Both the position numbers and the translations under genes were made by a program. 46,031 nt of DNA from positions 1 through 46,031 of the forward strand of contig JALWZS010000038.1 in NCBI GenBank assembly GCA_027002475.1. Reading direction: 5' to 3'. Of this stretch, positions 8,411-15,726 are shown in pieces (the stretch's first letter is position 1; each line of letters starts with the position of its first letter). Source of the DNA: a bacterium. GTDB taxonomy: Bacteria > Patescibacteriota > 4484-211 > GCA-002791395. The notes under the pieces were generated by a model. It was not told the DNA's origin. It did no database searches and saw nothing but the letters and a program-made list of their open reading frames with translations.

Positions 8411-8981
8411 CAGATTACTATTGATTATGCTACAAACCGTTGGGTATATATGGTACTTCATTGTTTATGTGATACTACTTCCGTTTTTTATTCTTATGCT
8501 TAGTAAGGGGTTAGACTACCTTGTATTTGACCAACTTTTAGGGCTTAACGTTAAGGAGATTGTAGTGAGTTCAGGGTTATTTATAGCTTATGAGCTTTTT
8601 GCACTAGTTATGTTTTCTTTAGGTGTATTGTTATTTCTTGAAGCAACGATTACTTTATATGCGAAAACTAATGGGTTTCCTTTCTCCACCATTCAACACA
8701 AGCATTTACAGCCTAAAACTTTAGCTACTTCAGGTATCTACGGAAAGATTAGGCATCCTATGTTGCTAGGCTACTTAGTTATATTAATATCGCTTGGGTT
8801 AGTAGAGTTTTCCCCTATGATGATATTTTGGTGGGTTCCGCTTCTTGGAGCGTGCTTTGTTGAGTATTACAAGCTAACAGAAGAAAAGAAGCTACTAAAT
8901 TGGTTTGGTGATGAGTACATGCAGTATAGAAAGCAAGTGCCAGCGCTTATCCCTCGATTTAGGAAAAAAGGAATGTCATAA
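8397..8981 (+). CDS. Isoprenylcysteine carboxyl methyltransferase-like membrane protein
   Basis: A 194-residue integral membrane protein with about five hydrophobic segments. The C-terminal half has the ICMT/phospholipid methyltransferase pattern GIYGKIRHPMLLGYL, followed by a hydrophobic hairpin and EEKKLLNWFGDEYMQYRK, where SAM and lipid substrate bind in the family. Bacterial members methylate unknown lipids or small molecules. It overlaps the ligase-like gene by 14 bases and is probably cotranscribed with it. The acceptor cannot be told from sequence. Confidence 0.8.
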   Translation: MKKPNRLLLIMLQTVGYIWYFIVYVILLPFFILMLSKGLDYLVFDQLLGLNVKEIVVSSGLFIAYELFALVMFSLGVLLFLEATITLYAKTNGFPFSTIQHKHLQPKTLATSGIYGKIRHPMLLGYLVILISLGLVEFSPMMIFWWVPLLGACFVEYYKLTEEKKLLNWFGDEYMQYRKQVPALIPRFRKKGMS

Positions 8982-9009
8982 AGACGTGTCTTTTTCCTGC
9001 TTAATAAGT

Positions 9010-9015
9010 TATTAT
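9010..9015 (+). promoter_or_regulatory. -10-like box before RNase H gene
   Basis: TATTAT followed by seven bases and ATG at 9023, compatible with a leaderless or nearly leaderless message. Confidence 0.45.
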
Positions 9016-9022
9016 TCAAGTA

Positions 9023-9451
9023 ATGGAAGTTAAACTTTATACAGATGGTGGTGCTAGGGGAAACCCCGGTCCAGCCGCTGCTGGTGTAAATATTATTTTA
9101 GACAAAAAAGAATATGTCTATGGTTTTTACCTAGGAGAAAGGACAAACAATCAGGCTGAGTACCTAGCGTTAGAGCTAGGACTTAAGTCCGTTGCAGATC
9201 TTTTAAAAGAGGGAGCTTTCCGTGCAAAGGTGTCTGTTTTTATGGACTCGGAGCTTATCGTTCGTCAACTTAACGGGGAATACAAGGTTAAAGATCAACT
9301 ACTACAAAAGCATTTTTCGCAAGTGAAAAGCCTTATAAAAGAGTTTGCTATGGTAGAATTTACGCATATACCAAGGAAGTTAAACAAGACAGCAGATAGT
9401 GCTGTCAATAAGGTTTTAGACATTCAAGATGGAATTAAGACAATTAATTGA
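9023..9451 (+). CDS. rnhA: Ribonuclease HI-like protein
   Basis: A 142-residue RNase H-fold nuclease that cuts the RNA strand of RNA-DNA hybrids. The four acidic residues are in place: the first Asp in LYTDGGARGNPGP, Glu in NNQAEYLALELGL, Asp in VFMDSELIVRQL, and a final Asp in LNKTADSAVNKVLD. It resembles the compact bacterial/archaeal type without the basic protrusion of the E. coli enzyme. It sits inside a surface-glycan gene set and overlaps the Wzz-like gene by 23 bases, a link that is probably positional rather than functional. Confidence 0.93.
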   Translation: MEVKLYTDGGARGNPGPAAAGVNIILDKKEYVYGFYLGERTNNQAEYLALELGLKSVADLLKEGAFRAKVSVFMDSELIVRQLNGEYKVKDQLLQKHFSQVKSLIKEFAMVEFTHIPRKLNKTADSAVNKVLDIQDGIKTIN

Positions 9452-10049
9452 AAATTTACGTAGTAATTATTTGTACATAGTTATTGCAGTTATAATTTTT
9501 GCAAGTTTTGGGTTTGTTACTGCTAAATTGTGGCCTGTCTCATATACGGCTGGTTATACGCTTTATGTCCAAAAACAAGCTGAGACAACCCCAAACAATG
9601 ACTACACCTATGATGGATACTACGCTCAGCAGGCAGTTGAAGGTTACACAGATACTGTAAAAGGGTTGGTTACTAGCCCAGAAATAATGTCTGAGGTGTT
9701 GCAGGAATATTTGGGGGAAGACTTGGTCTCAGAGTATTTGCAGGAGTATCGTGCGAGCTTGAAATCGCAAAAGGTTGCACCTCAGTTAGTATGGGTTGAG
9801 ATTACTCGTCCCACCAAAGAAGACGCGGACAGAGTTGTTTCCGGGGTTGTAAAAGTACTGATTAAGAGAGTAGATTCTTTAAACCACTTAAGGAAGGATA
9901 AGTATGTGGTTACCTCGGTTAATAAGTCTGCTATTGTTACTAAAAATCAGATGCCTGTTGTTTTGACAGTGATTGTTGCATCCTTTTTGGGGCTAATTCT
10001 TAGTAGTTTTATAGTTGTTGTTAAAGCGTACTTTGCTGCCAATGAATGA
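9429..10049 (+). CDS. Wzz/chain-length-determinant-like membrane protein
   Basis: A 206-residue protein with an N-terminal TM helix (about residues 16-36), an extracytoplasmic domain of some 130 residues and a C-terminal TM helix (about residues 178-200). This two-helix hairpin layout and the MELRQLIENLRSNYLYIVIA start fit the Wzz/Vpu-like polysaccharide co-polymerase family, which sets glycan chain length. It lacks a kinase domain. The start lies inside the RNase H gene, and the stop overlaps the next start as ATGAATGA, so translation is probably coupled to the SDR/DUF4012 gene. Confidence 0.78.
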   Translation: MELRQLIENLRSNYLYIVIAVIIFASFGFVTAKLWPVSYTAGYTLYVQKQAETTPNNDYTYDGYYAQQAVEGYTDTVKGLVTSPEIMSEVLQEYLGEDLVSEYLQEYRASLKSQKVAPQLVWVEITRPTKEDADRVVSGVVKVLIKRVDSLNHLRKDKYVVTSVNKSAIVTKNQMPVVLTVIVASFLGLILSSFIVVVKAYFAANE

Positions 10050-13000
10050 TTTTGCTGCCCACGACGAACAATACAGTGAGAAGCTTAAAGGTGAGTTCAA
10101 GTCCTTAAAAAAGAGGAAGGATGAAGTTGTAATCGTTGCAGGTTCAGCAGGCTTTGTTGGCTCTAGGATTGCAGAAGCATTAGTGAGTGTTGGGTTAAAG
10201 GTTATTGGAATAGACAACTTTGTTTCGGGTAACGAGCATTACTTAGAACGCTTGATTGGCAAAGAAAACTTTGAGTTGATTGAAGCAGACTTGATGCAGG
10301 GAATTCCAGAAGCCCTTTTTTCAAAAAAGATTGCCTATATTATTGATGCGCTGGATGTTTATCCTCATGTTGGTAGAACTGAGTTTGGTTTGACAGAGCT
10401 TCTTAACAACTCTGTTACGCTTAAAAACCTTTTGAGTTTCGCTAATCAAATGAAATCAAGGGTGATTTTTACATCTTCTGTTGATATATATCAAGGGCTC
10501 GCGTCACATGAGTATCTGCAAAACTACTATGATGGTCGTGAACTTACTTCGTATTATGAGTTCCTGGAAGGGAAACGGTATGGAGAAGCGTTGTGCCGAG
10601 AGTTTGTTGATAAGTTTGACTTAGACGTACGTGTAGCTAGGGTTGCCGAGGTTTATGGTCCTAGAATGGATATACAAGGCAGTTCAATCCTTGCTCGAGC
10701 AATAAGGCTATCTTTAGAGGGAAAAGATCTGATATTTGACGAAGAGGGAAGTCAGCAACATCAGCTTATTTATATCGACGATTTGGTTTATGGAATATTA
10801 AAGCTATTATTTAATGATGACGAAAAGGTTCGTGGTGGAATCTTTTATTTTGTTAACACAGAACCAGTTTCCACGCTTTCTATTGCCTACACCTTAAAGG
10901 AGTTAACAAAAAAGGACTTAAAGGTTGAGTTTATACCCCGCCATAGAAAAATAGGGTTGCCACCGCCTCAAAAGATTGATATCAGCCGAACAATGAGATT
11001 GCTTAAGTGGAACCCTAAGATTCCGCTGACTGAAGGGCTGGAACTTACACTAAAGTGGTTTGTTGAAACCGCTAAGTCTAGAAAAGAAGTGCTAACGCAC
11101 AACCTAGCTACGGAAGAAATTCCGACCCCGATACCTGTTCCAACAAGCGAGGTGCCAGAACAAATCGCTCCTAGTTTAAATAATATTGAGCCAGTTGCTC
11201 CTGAGGTTAGCCCTCAAGAGGATGTAGTGTCTCGCCCTGAACCATACATACCGCAACCCAAGCTTGATGATACGGTTCCTGCGCAACAAACTGCTCCAGT
11301 AGAGCCCGAAAAACCGCTTATGGCTAGCCCTCAACCACAACCTGTTGTGCCTCAACAAACCGAACCTACAAAGGAACCAGAACCGACACCGGTGATTGAA
11401 GTTCCTCAAGTTGTACATTCAAAGGAGCAGTCAAAACCACACTCTACGCATAAAGCGGGTTGGCTTTCTTTGGTAACTAAAAAGCCAAAGGCACCAAGGG
11501 GTCTGGTATCGCTAAGCAAGCATGTGTCACTTAACTTTAGCCCTAGGGATCTTTTGCGCTTTTGGCCTGAGTATTTGATGGGAGTAGTACTATTTCTTGT
11601 GTTAGTAAGTATTCCGATCCTTATATCGCTAGGTCTCGCATGGCAAGGAGTAAATGCCTTTAAAGATCACAACTTCAAGAAAAGTGAGGAGCTCTTGTAT
11701 CAGTCGTCAAGCTTGTATAGGTATTATAAGGCGCCTGCTAAATGGCTAGGTCTGTCAAAACAATACGAAGCATTGAATAAGTTGTTCGAGGTTGGGATAA
11801 ACACAACAAGATTAGCGCAAGAATCCCAGGCGGCGTTGGTTCCCTTGTCTCCGATTGCTGATTTATTAAAAGCTTCCTTGGTCGGAGATAAGGCGGTGAA
11901 GGAGTATTCGGTTAAAGAGCTTTACTCAATGGTGGATAAATCTTTGACTGATTATTATGTTGCTAAGTCGTGGTTTTCTTTAGTCAACCAAGGGTTAAAT
12001 GATGTCAAAGTAGCGAATTTGCCAAAGCTTGTTCAAGACGACATTTCAAAGTCGCAAGAATTATCTTGGCTATTGGCACCTATTTTAGGGCGCGGTGATG
12101 AGTTTTTAAGGCATTTAGATTTAGTTCTTGGATTTGATAGGTCTAAACGTTACATTGTTTGGTTACAAAATAGTAACGAGATAAGACCTACTGGGGGGTT
12201 TATTGGTAGTTACATGGCTGTGACTATAGATAAAGGTAAAGTTACAGACTTTAAGGTTGATGACATATACAATCCTGATGGATTGTTAGGGGAACACGAC
12301 TCACCAGTTGACGACACTATGAGGCGCTTTTTCATCACAAAGAACTTATGGATAAGAGACACTAACTGGTGGGTAGATCTTCCAACGTCGGCGTCAGCTT
12401 TTATAACCTTATATGAACAGGCTACAAAGGAAAAGATAGATGGAGTAGTGTCGTTTAATCTTTCTACAGCGGAGGACTTGTTGAAAAACATCGGTCCAGT
12501 AAGAGTTGATGAATACGACGAAACTGTTACGAGTGAAAACTTATTCCTTACAGCAGAACAGCACGCAGAGATCGGATTTGAGCCGGGAAGTACAAATAAA
12601 CGAGACTTTTTAGGAGCGTTGTTTGAGGCAGTAATGGCAAAGTTAATATCTGGGGATAAAGATGTAATGAATGGGCTAGTTAAAACTATTGGTGAGAACG
12701 TGTTGTCACGAGATATCGCAATATACCTTGCAGATGAGGATTTAGAGAAAGTTGTAAAAGACATGGAAGTCGCTGGCGTTATGTTTGAAGAGCCGGGTGC
12801 AGATTATATTAAGGTTGTAGATAGTAATGTTGGCATAAACAAGGTCAATGCATGGGTGAAACGGTCTACAAAATATTCTGTTGATGTGACTAGAAGTGGG
12901 CACTTACAGTCAACGCTGGAAATTACATGGAACAATACTGCCCAAAACAATACGTGGCCTCACGGAGAGTATGTAAACTATGTGCGTGTTTATGTTCCAA

Positions 13001-13326
13001 CGGGTGTTTCTATAGTCAAAATGGAACCTGAACTTGATGAGTATGATGTTGATGAAGAGTTTAATCGTACTGTAATCACAGGGTTAGTGCATGTTCCTGT
13101 AAAAGAAAAAACATCTGTAAAAATAACCTACTTATTGCCAAAAGACTTCGAGCTAGGAGAAGATTCAGAGTATAAGTTGATTTGGGAACCTCAACCAGGA
13201 CTAGAAAATGAAGACATATCGTTTTCTCTAAATCTGCCAGTCTTTCTAAAAAGTGACTACAAAACGTCTTTTGATAGAAAACTAAACTGGCCGATTCGAA
13301 TTGACATTCCAGTTACTCGTTCTTAG
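10042..13326 (+). CDS. SDR epimerase-like domain fused to a DUF4012 surface domain
   Basis: A 1094-residue fusion. Residues about 28-350 are an extended SDR of the NAD-dependent epimerase/dehydratase type: the glycine motif GSAGFVG (34-40), IGIDNFVSG, and the TSSVDIY segment (144-150). The usual Tyr of YxxxK is Phe174 with Lys178 retained (FLEGK). Residues about 375-470 are a Pro/Gln/Glu-rich linker. A single TM helix lies near 512-535. The remainder contains DUF4012, with NSNEIRPTGGFIGSYMA near residue 710 and DTNWWVDLPTSA. I chose the ATG at 10042 over an upstream TTG at 10015 because it overlaps the previous stop. The topology places the SDR domain inside and DUF4012 outside the cell. DUF4012 function is not established. 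Confidence 0.85.
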   Translation: MNDFAAHDEQYSEKLKGEFKSLKKRKDEVVIVAGSAGFVGSRIAEALVSVGLKVIGIDNFVSGNEHYLERLIGKENFELIEADLMQGIPEALFSKKIAYIIDALDVYPHVGRTEFGLTELLNNSVTLKNLLSFANQMKSRVIFTSSVDIYQGLASHEYLQNYYDGRELTSYYEFLEGKRYGEALCREFVDKFDLDVRVARVAEVYGPRMDIQGSSILARAIRLSLEGKDLIFDEEGSQQHQLIYIDDLVYGILKLLFNDDEKVRGGIFYFVNTEPVSTLSIAYTLKELTKKDLKVEFIPRHRKIGLPPPQKIDISRTMRLLKWNPKIPLTEGLELTLKWFVETAKSRKEVLTHNLATEEIPTPIPVPTSEVPEQIAPSLNNIEPVAPEVSPQEDVVSRPEPYIPQPKLDDTVPAQQTAPVEPEKPLMASPQPQPVVPQQTEPTKEPEPTPVIEVPQVVHSKEQSKPHSTHKAGWLSLVTKKPKAPRGLVSLSKHVSLNFSPRDLLRFWPEYLMGVVLFLVLVSIPILISLGLAWQGVNAFKDHNFKKSEELLYQSSSLYRYYKAPAKWLGLSKQYEALNKLFEVGINTTRLAQESQAALVPLSPIADLLKASLVGDKAVKEYSVKELYSMVDKSLTDYYVAKSWFSLVNQGLNDVKVANLPKLVQDDISKSQELSWLLAPILGRGDEFLRHLDLVLGFDRSKRYIVWLQNSNEIRPTGGFIGSYMAVTIDKGKVTDFKVDDIYNPDGLLGEHDSPVDDTMRRFFITKNLWIRDTNWWVDLPTSASAFITLYEQATKEKIDGVVSFNLSTAEDLLKNIGPVRVDEYDETVTSENLFLTAEQHAEIGFEPGSTNKRDFLGALFEAVMAKLISGDKDVMNGLVKTIGENVLSRDIAIYLADEDLEKVVKDMEVAGVMFEEPGADYIKVVDSNVGINKVNAWVKRSTKYSVDVTRSGHLQSTLEITWNNTAQNNTWPHGEYVNYVRVYVPTGVSIVKMEPELDEYDVDEEFNRTVITGLVHVPVKEKTSVKITYLLPKDFELGEDSEYKLIWEPQPGLENEDISFSLNLPVFLKSDYKTSFDRKLNWPIRIDIPVTRS

Positions 13327-14083
13327 GTTTTATAGCCTTAAACCATATAGATGGTCCTAAGTTAAGTTTTGTGAAGATAGGCGTTATGAGTTTGTCTGAT
13401 AGTAAAAGTGTTGATAATGGCATCTTGCTTTTAATGCTTGGGGGAAGGCGAAGGTTTGAAACAGACAGCTTCTTTATTATATTAAATCCTTCTGCCTCTA
13501 GTATCTTTTGAATGGCGGCAGGATGAAAGTTATAAAAGATACCCTTTTCAGGGTCTTCTTTTGACGCACCTAGTTTTATTGGGGTTTCGTCTTGAATAAA
13601 CGAGAAGTCTTTTTTTAAAACACTTCGAATTCGTGCCTTTAAGTGAATTTTATTTGCCATCTCTAAGATCAAAAATCCTCCTGGTTTCGTAACCCTGTAT
13701 AGTTCCTTAATCAACTTTTGTGGGTTTTCAATGTGATGCATAACTCTTATCATAATGACGGTATCAAAAGAATTATCTTCAAAAGGCATGTTGTAAGCAT
13801 CTCCTTTAACAGTTGTTAGATTTGTGATGTTTCTCTTCTTTGCCAGATCCTTTGCCTGATTTAGTGCGATTTGAGAATAGTCAAGAATTGTGGCTTTTTT
13901 AAATCGCTTTGTATAGATTGGGGCAAGTCTTCCAAAGCTTCCGCCGACATCAAGTATTGCGTCACCTTTGGTTGGAAGTAAGTTTTCTAATGCTTTTTGC
14001 TCAACTAAGTTCTCGTAATCACGCCCTTCCCAATACTTGGTGTAGTCATAGTTAATACTGTCGTAGTCTGAAATATCAGGCAT
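13313..14083 (-). CDS. Class I SAM-dependent methyltransferase
   Basis: A 256-residue cytosolic methyltransferase of the Methyltransf_11 type. The SAM-binding motif I is ILDVGGSFGRL (about residues 39-50), motif II lies around TILDYSQIALNQA, motif IV is FDTVIMIRVMHHIENP, and motif VI is TKPGGFLILEMAN. The middle His-His pair is common in small-molecule and sugar methyltransferases. The 3' end overlaps the 3' end of the SDR/DUF4012 gene by 14 bases on the opposite strand. TACCAT lies six bases before the ATG. The substrate is unknown; the neighbouring glycan genes suggest a sugar or lipid. Confidence 0.88.
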   Translation of the reverse strand: MPDISDYDSINYDYTKYWEGRDYENLVEQKALENLLPTKGDAILDVGGSFGRLAPIYTKRFKKATILDYSQIALNQAKDLAKKRNITNLTTVKGDAYNMPFEDNSFDTVIMIRVMHHIENPQKLIKELYRVTKPGGFLILEMANKIHLKARIRSVLKKDFSFIQDETPIKLGASKEDPEKGIFYNFHPAAIQKILEAEGFNIIKKLSVSNLRLPPSIKSKMPLSTLLLSDKLITPIFTKLNLGPSIWFKAIKPKNE

Positions 14084-14227
14084 GAGCTAATGGTAGTAAG
14101 GAATTGGTAATAAGTAAAGTAGCGTCTGCTACGTTGAAGAGTTCTCATGATAGAAACTAGTGAGCTAGCAACTAGTAACTGTGCATAGTGGATTTGTTTG
14201 AACTGTGAGGGTATAATACGATTCGTT
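14084..14227. other. Divergent spacer with short repeated motifs
   Basis: This 144-base spacer separates divergent genes. It holds a small hairpin (GTAGC-GTCT-GCTAC, 14119-14132) and a run of related words such as actagt, agctagcaactagt and agtaact between 14150 and 14182. Similar words occur at 31640-31690 and 32178-32200. The rplY promoter lies at its right end. Confidence 0.5.
14212..14217 (+). promoter_or_regulatory. -10 box of rplY
   Basis: TATAAT ends ten bases before the chosen ATG at 14228, which leaves at most a few bases of leader and no room for a Shine-Dalgarno sequence. Confidence 0.6.
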
Positions 14228-14899
14228 ATGTCAAGAACGCAGCTACTAGCAAAAATTAGAGAAGTCACTGGGCGCAAGGTTAGAGCTCTTAGAAGGCAAG
14301 GAGTTGTGCCGGGAGTTGTGTACGGGGTTAAATCAGAGCCAATTAACGTACAGGTGCAAATGACAGAGGTGTTAAGGTTGATTCGGGCAGGTCACGAGAG
14401 TGAACTATTAGACTTGAAACTGACAGAATCTGGTCAAACTCGAACTGTGATAATCCAGGATATCCAAGAAGACCCTGTAACTGGTGCACCACTACATATT
14501 GATTTTTATGAGCCAGACTTAACTCAGCCGGTTGATGTTGATGTAGAGATTGAGCTTGTTGGCGAAGCTCCAGCTGCGCAAGAAAAACGTGGAGTGCTGC
14601 TCTTTATTACTGAAGAAGTTCCAATTCGTGTGTTGCCTACACAAATTCCTGCAAGTATTCAAGTTGACATTAGTGGGTTAAATGAGGTTGGGGATCAAAT
14701 ATCCATTGCTGATGTTGACCTTCCTGAGGGTGTTGAACTAATGCTTGAAAATCCTGAAGACGTTATTGTTGCTAAGATCGGTGCACTGCGAGCACAAAAG
14801 ATCGAGGAGGAAGAGGAAGAATCTGAAGAGGGCGCAGAGGAAACTGCAGAAGAAGCTAGAGAAGGCGCTCAAGAAGAGACCGAAGCAAAAGAGGAGTAA
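14228..14899 (+). CDS. rplY: Ribosomal protein bL25 (Ctc form)
   Basis: A 223-residue two-domain bL25/Ctc protein, which binds 5S rRNA. The N-terminal domain has REVTGRKVRALRRQGVVPGVVYG, typical of L25, and the C-terminal TL5-like beta domain follows (PVDVDVEIELVGEAPAAQEK). The last 40 residues are almost all Glu, Ala and Gly and look disordered. I chose the ATG at 14228 over the upstream TTG at 14198, since the promoter -10 box lies between them. Confidence 0.93.
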   Translation: MSRTQLLAKIREVTGRKVRALRRQGVVPGVVYGVKSEPINVQVQMTEVLRLIRAGHESELLDLKLTESGQTRTVIIQDIQEDPVTGAPLHIDFYEPDLTQPVDVDVEIELVGEAPAAQEKRGVLLFITEEVPIRVLPTQIPASIQVDISGLNEVGDQISIADVDLPEGVELMLENPEDVIVAKIGALRAQKIEEEEEESEEGAEETAEEAREGAQEETEAKEE

Positions 14900-14904
14900 T
14901 ATTG

Positions 14905-15726
14905 TTAGTTGTTTGTAGCGCTTAGTTGTTTTTCTAGATCTAGAGCTGGTTTATAGTTTGGGTCGATGTCGAGTGTTTTATCTAGTTCTTGTCTTGCCAA
15001 GTCGTTTTGTCCGTTTTTTAGATACGCGAATGCAAGTAGATAATGTGCGTCTCTATATCCAGGAATTTCTTCTACTAAGTTAGTTAAGAGGTGTTGGGCT
15101 TGAGTTAGCGCATTGTTTTCTATTAATACTTTGGCAACGGTTGCTCTTTTTTGCGCGTCGTTTTTAATTTGTGAGATTTTATTAAGTTCTTGTTCAAGTG
15201 ACTGTACCCTCTCAGTCGTTAACACGGAGCTTGAGTCGTTTTCAATAAATGTCTTTGTACTACTAAGTGATTGTTTTGCGCCTTTAATATCTAAATTGCT
15301 AAGTTGGGTTAGCGCTTTGTAAAACAAGATTTGGGCATTTTCATTAATTCCTGCTTGGGAGTATATTGTTTGAGCTAGCCTATAATCACCATTTAAAAAT
15401 GCGTTATCTGCTTGTAGTTTTAGGATATTTTTATTTTCAGGATCTAGGCTTAGGGCTTGTTGTAAAAGGTTAATGGCATCGACGTAGTTTGCCTCTCGCT
15501 GAGCCGTTTTTGCCCTAAGAATGTAATCACTAATTTGTGCGTCTTTCGTTAGGTGTTTCGCTTTACTAAAGATACCAATAAGTACTATTGCAATAATTGT
15601 TAATGTTAAGACGACTGAAACGATAATTAGGTATGGTTTGGCTTGATGTGCAAGCTTAAGAAGAGCCTTTTTCCTTGATTTGCCCTTAGGCGGATTTACT
15701 TTGTTGTCTTTAGACTCTGTGGCCAT
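14905..15726 (-). CDS. Membrane-anchored TPR protein
   Basis: A 273-residue protein with a basic N-terminus, one TM helix (about residues 33-55, IIVSVVLTLTIIAIVLIGIF), and several tetratricopeptide repeats after it (for example NYVDAINLLQQALSLDPENK and a last one ending LDKTLDIDPNYKPALDLE). TPRs mediate protein contacts; here the repeats probably face outward. Its start lies inside the end of valS (31-base overlap), so it is probably cotranscribed with valS. It ends five bases from the rplY stop on the other strand. No specific partner can be named. Confidence 0.82.
   Translation of the reverse strand: MATESKDNKVNPPKGKSRKKALLKLAHQAKPYLIIVSVVLTLTIIAIVLIGIFSKAKHLTKDAQISDYILRAKTAQREANYVDAINLLQQALSLDPENKNILKLQADNAFLNGDYRLAQTIYSQAGINENAQILFYKALTQLSNLDIKGAKQSLSSTKTFIENDSSSVLTTERVQSLEQELNKISQIKNDAQKRATVAKVLIENNALTQAQHLLTNLVEEIPGYRDAHYLLAFAYLKNGQNDLARQELDKTLDIDPNYKPALDLEKQLSATNN

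Noticed and set aside
10015-10041. TTG start for the SDR/DUF4012 protein
   Set aside because: The ATG at 10042 overlaps the previous stop by eight bases as expected for coupling, and the added residues do not look like part of the SDR domain.
12210-12764. A 184-codon minus-strand frame inside the SDR/DUF4012 gene
   Set aside because: It has no recognisable domain, promoter or ribosome site and lies wholly within a strong coding region.
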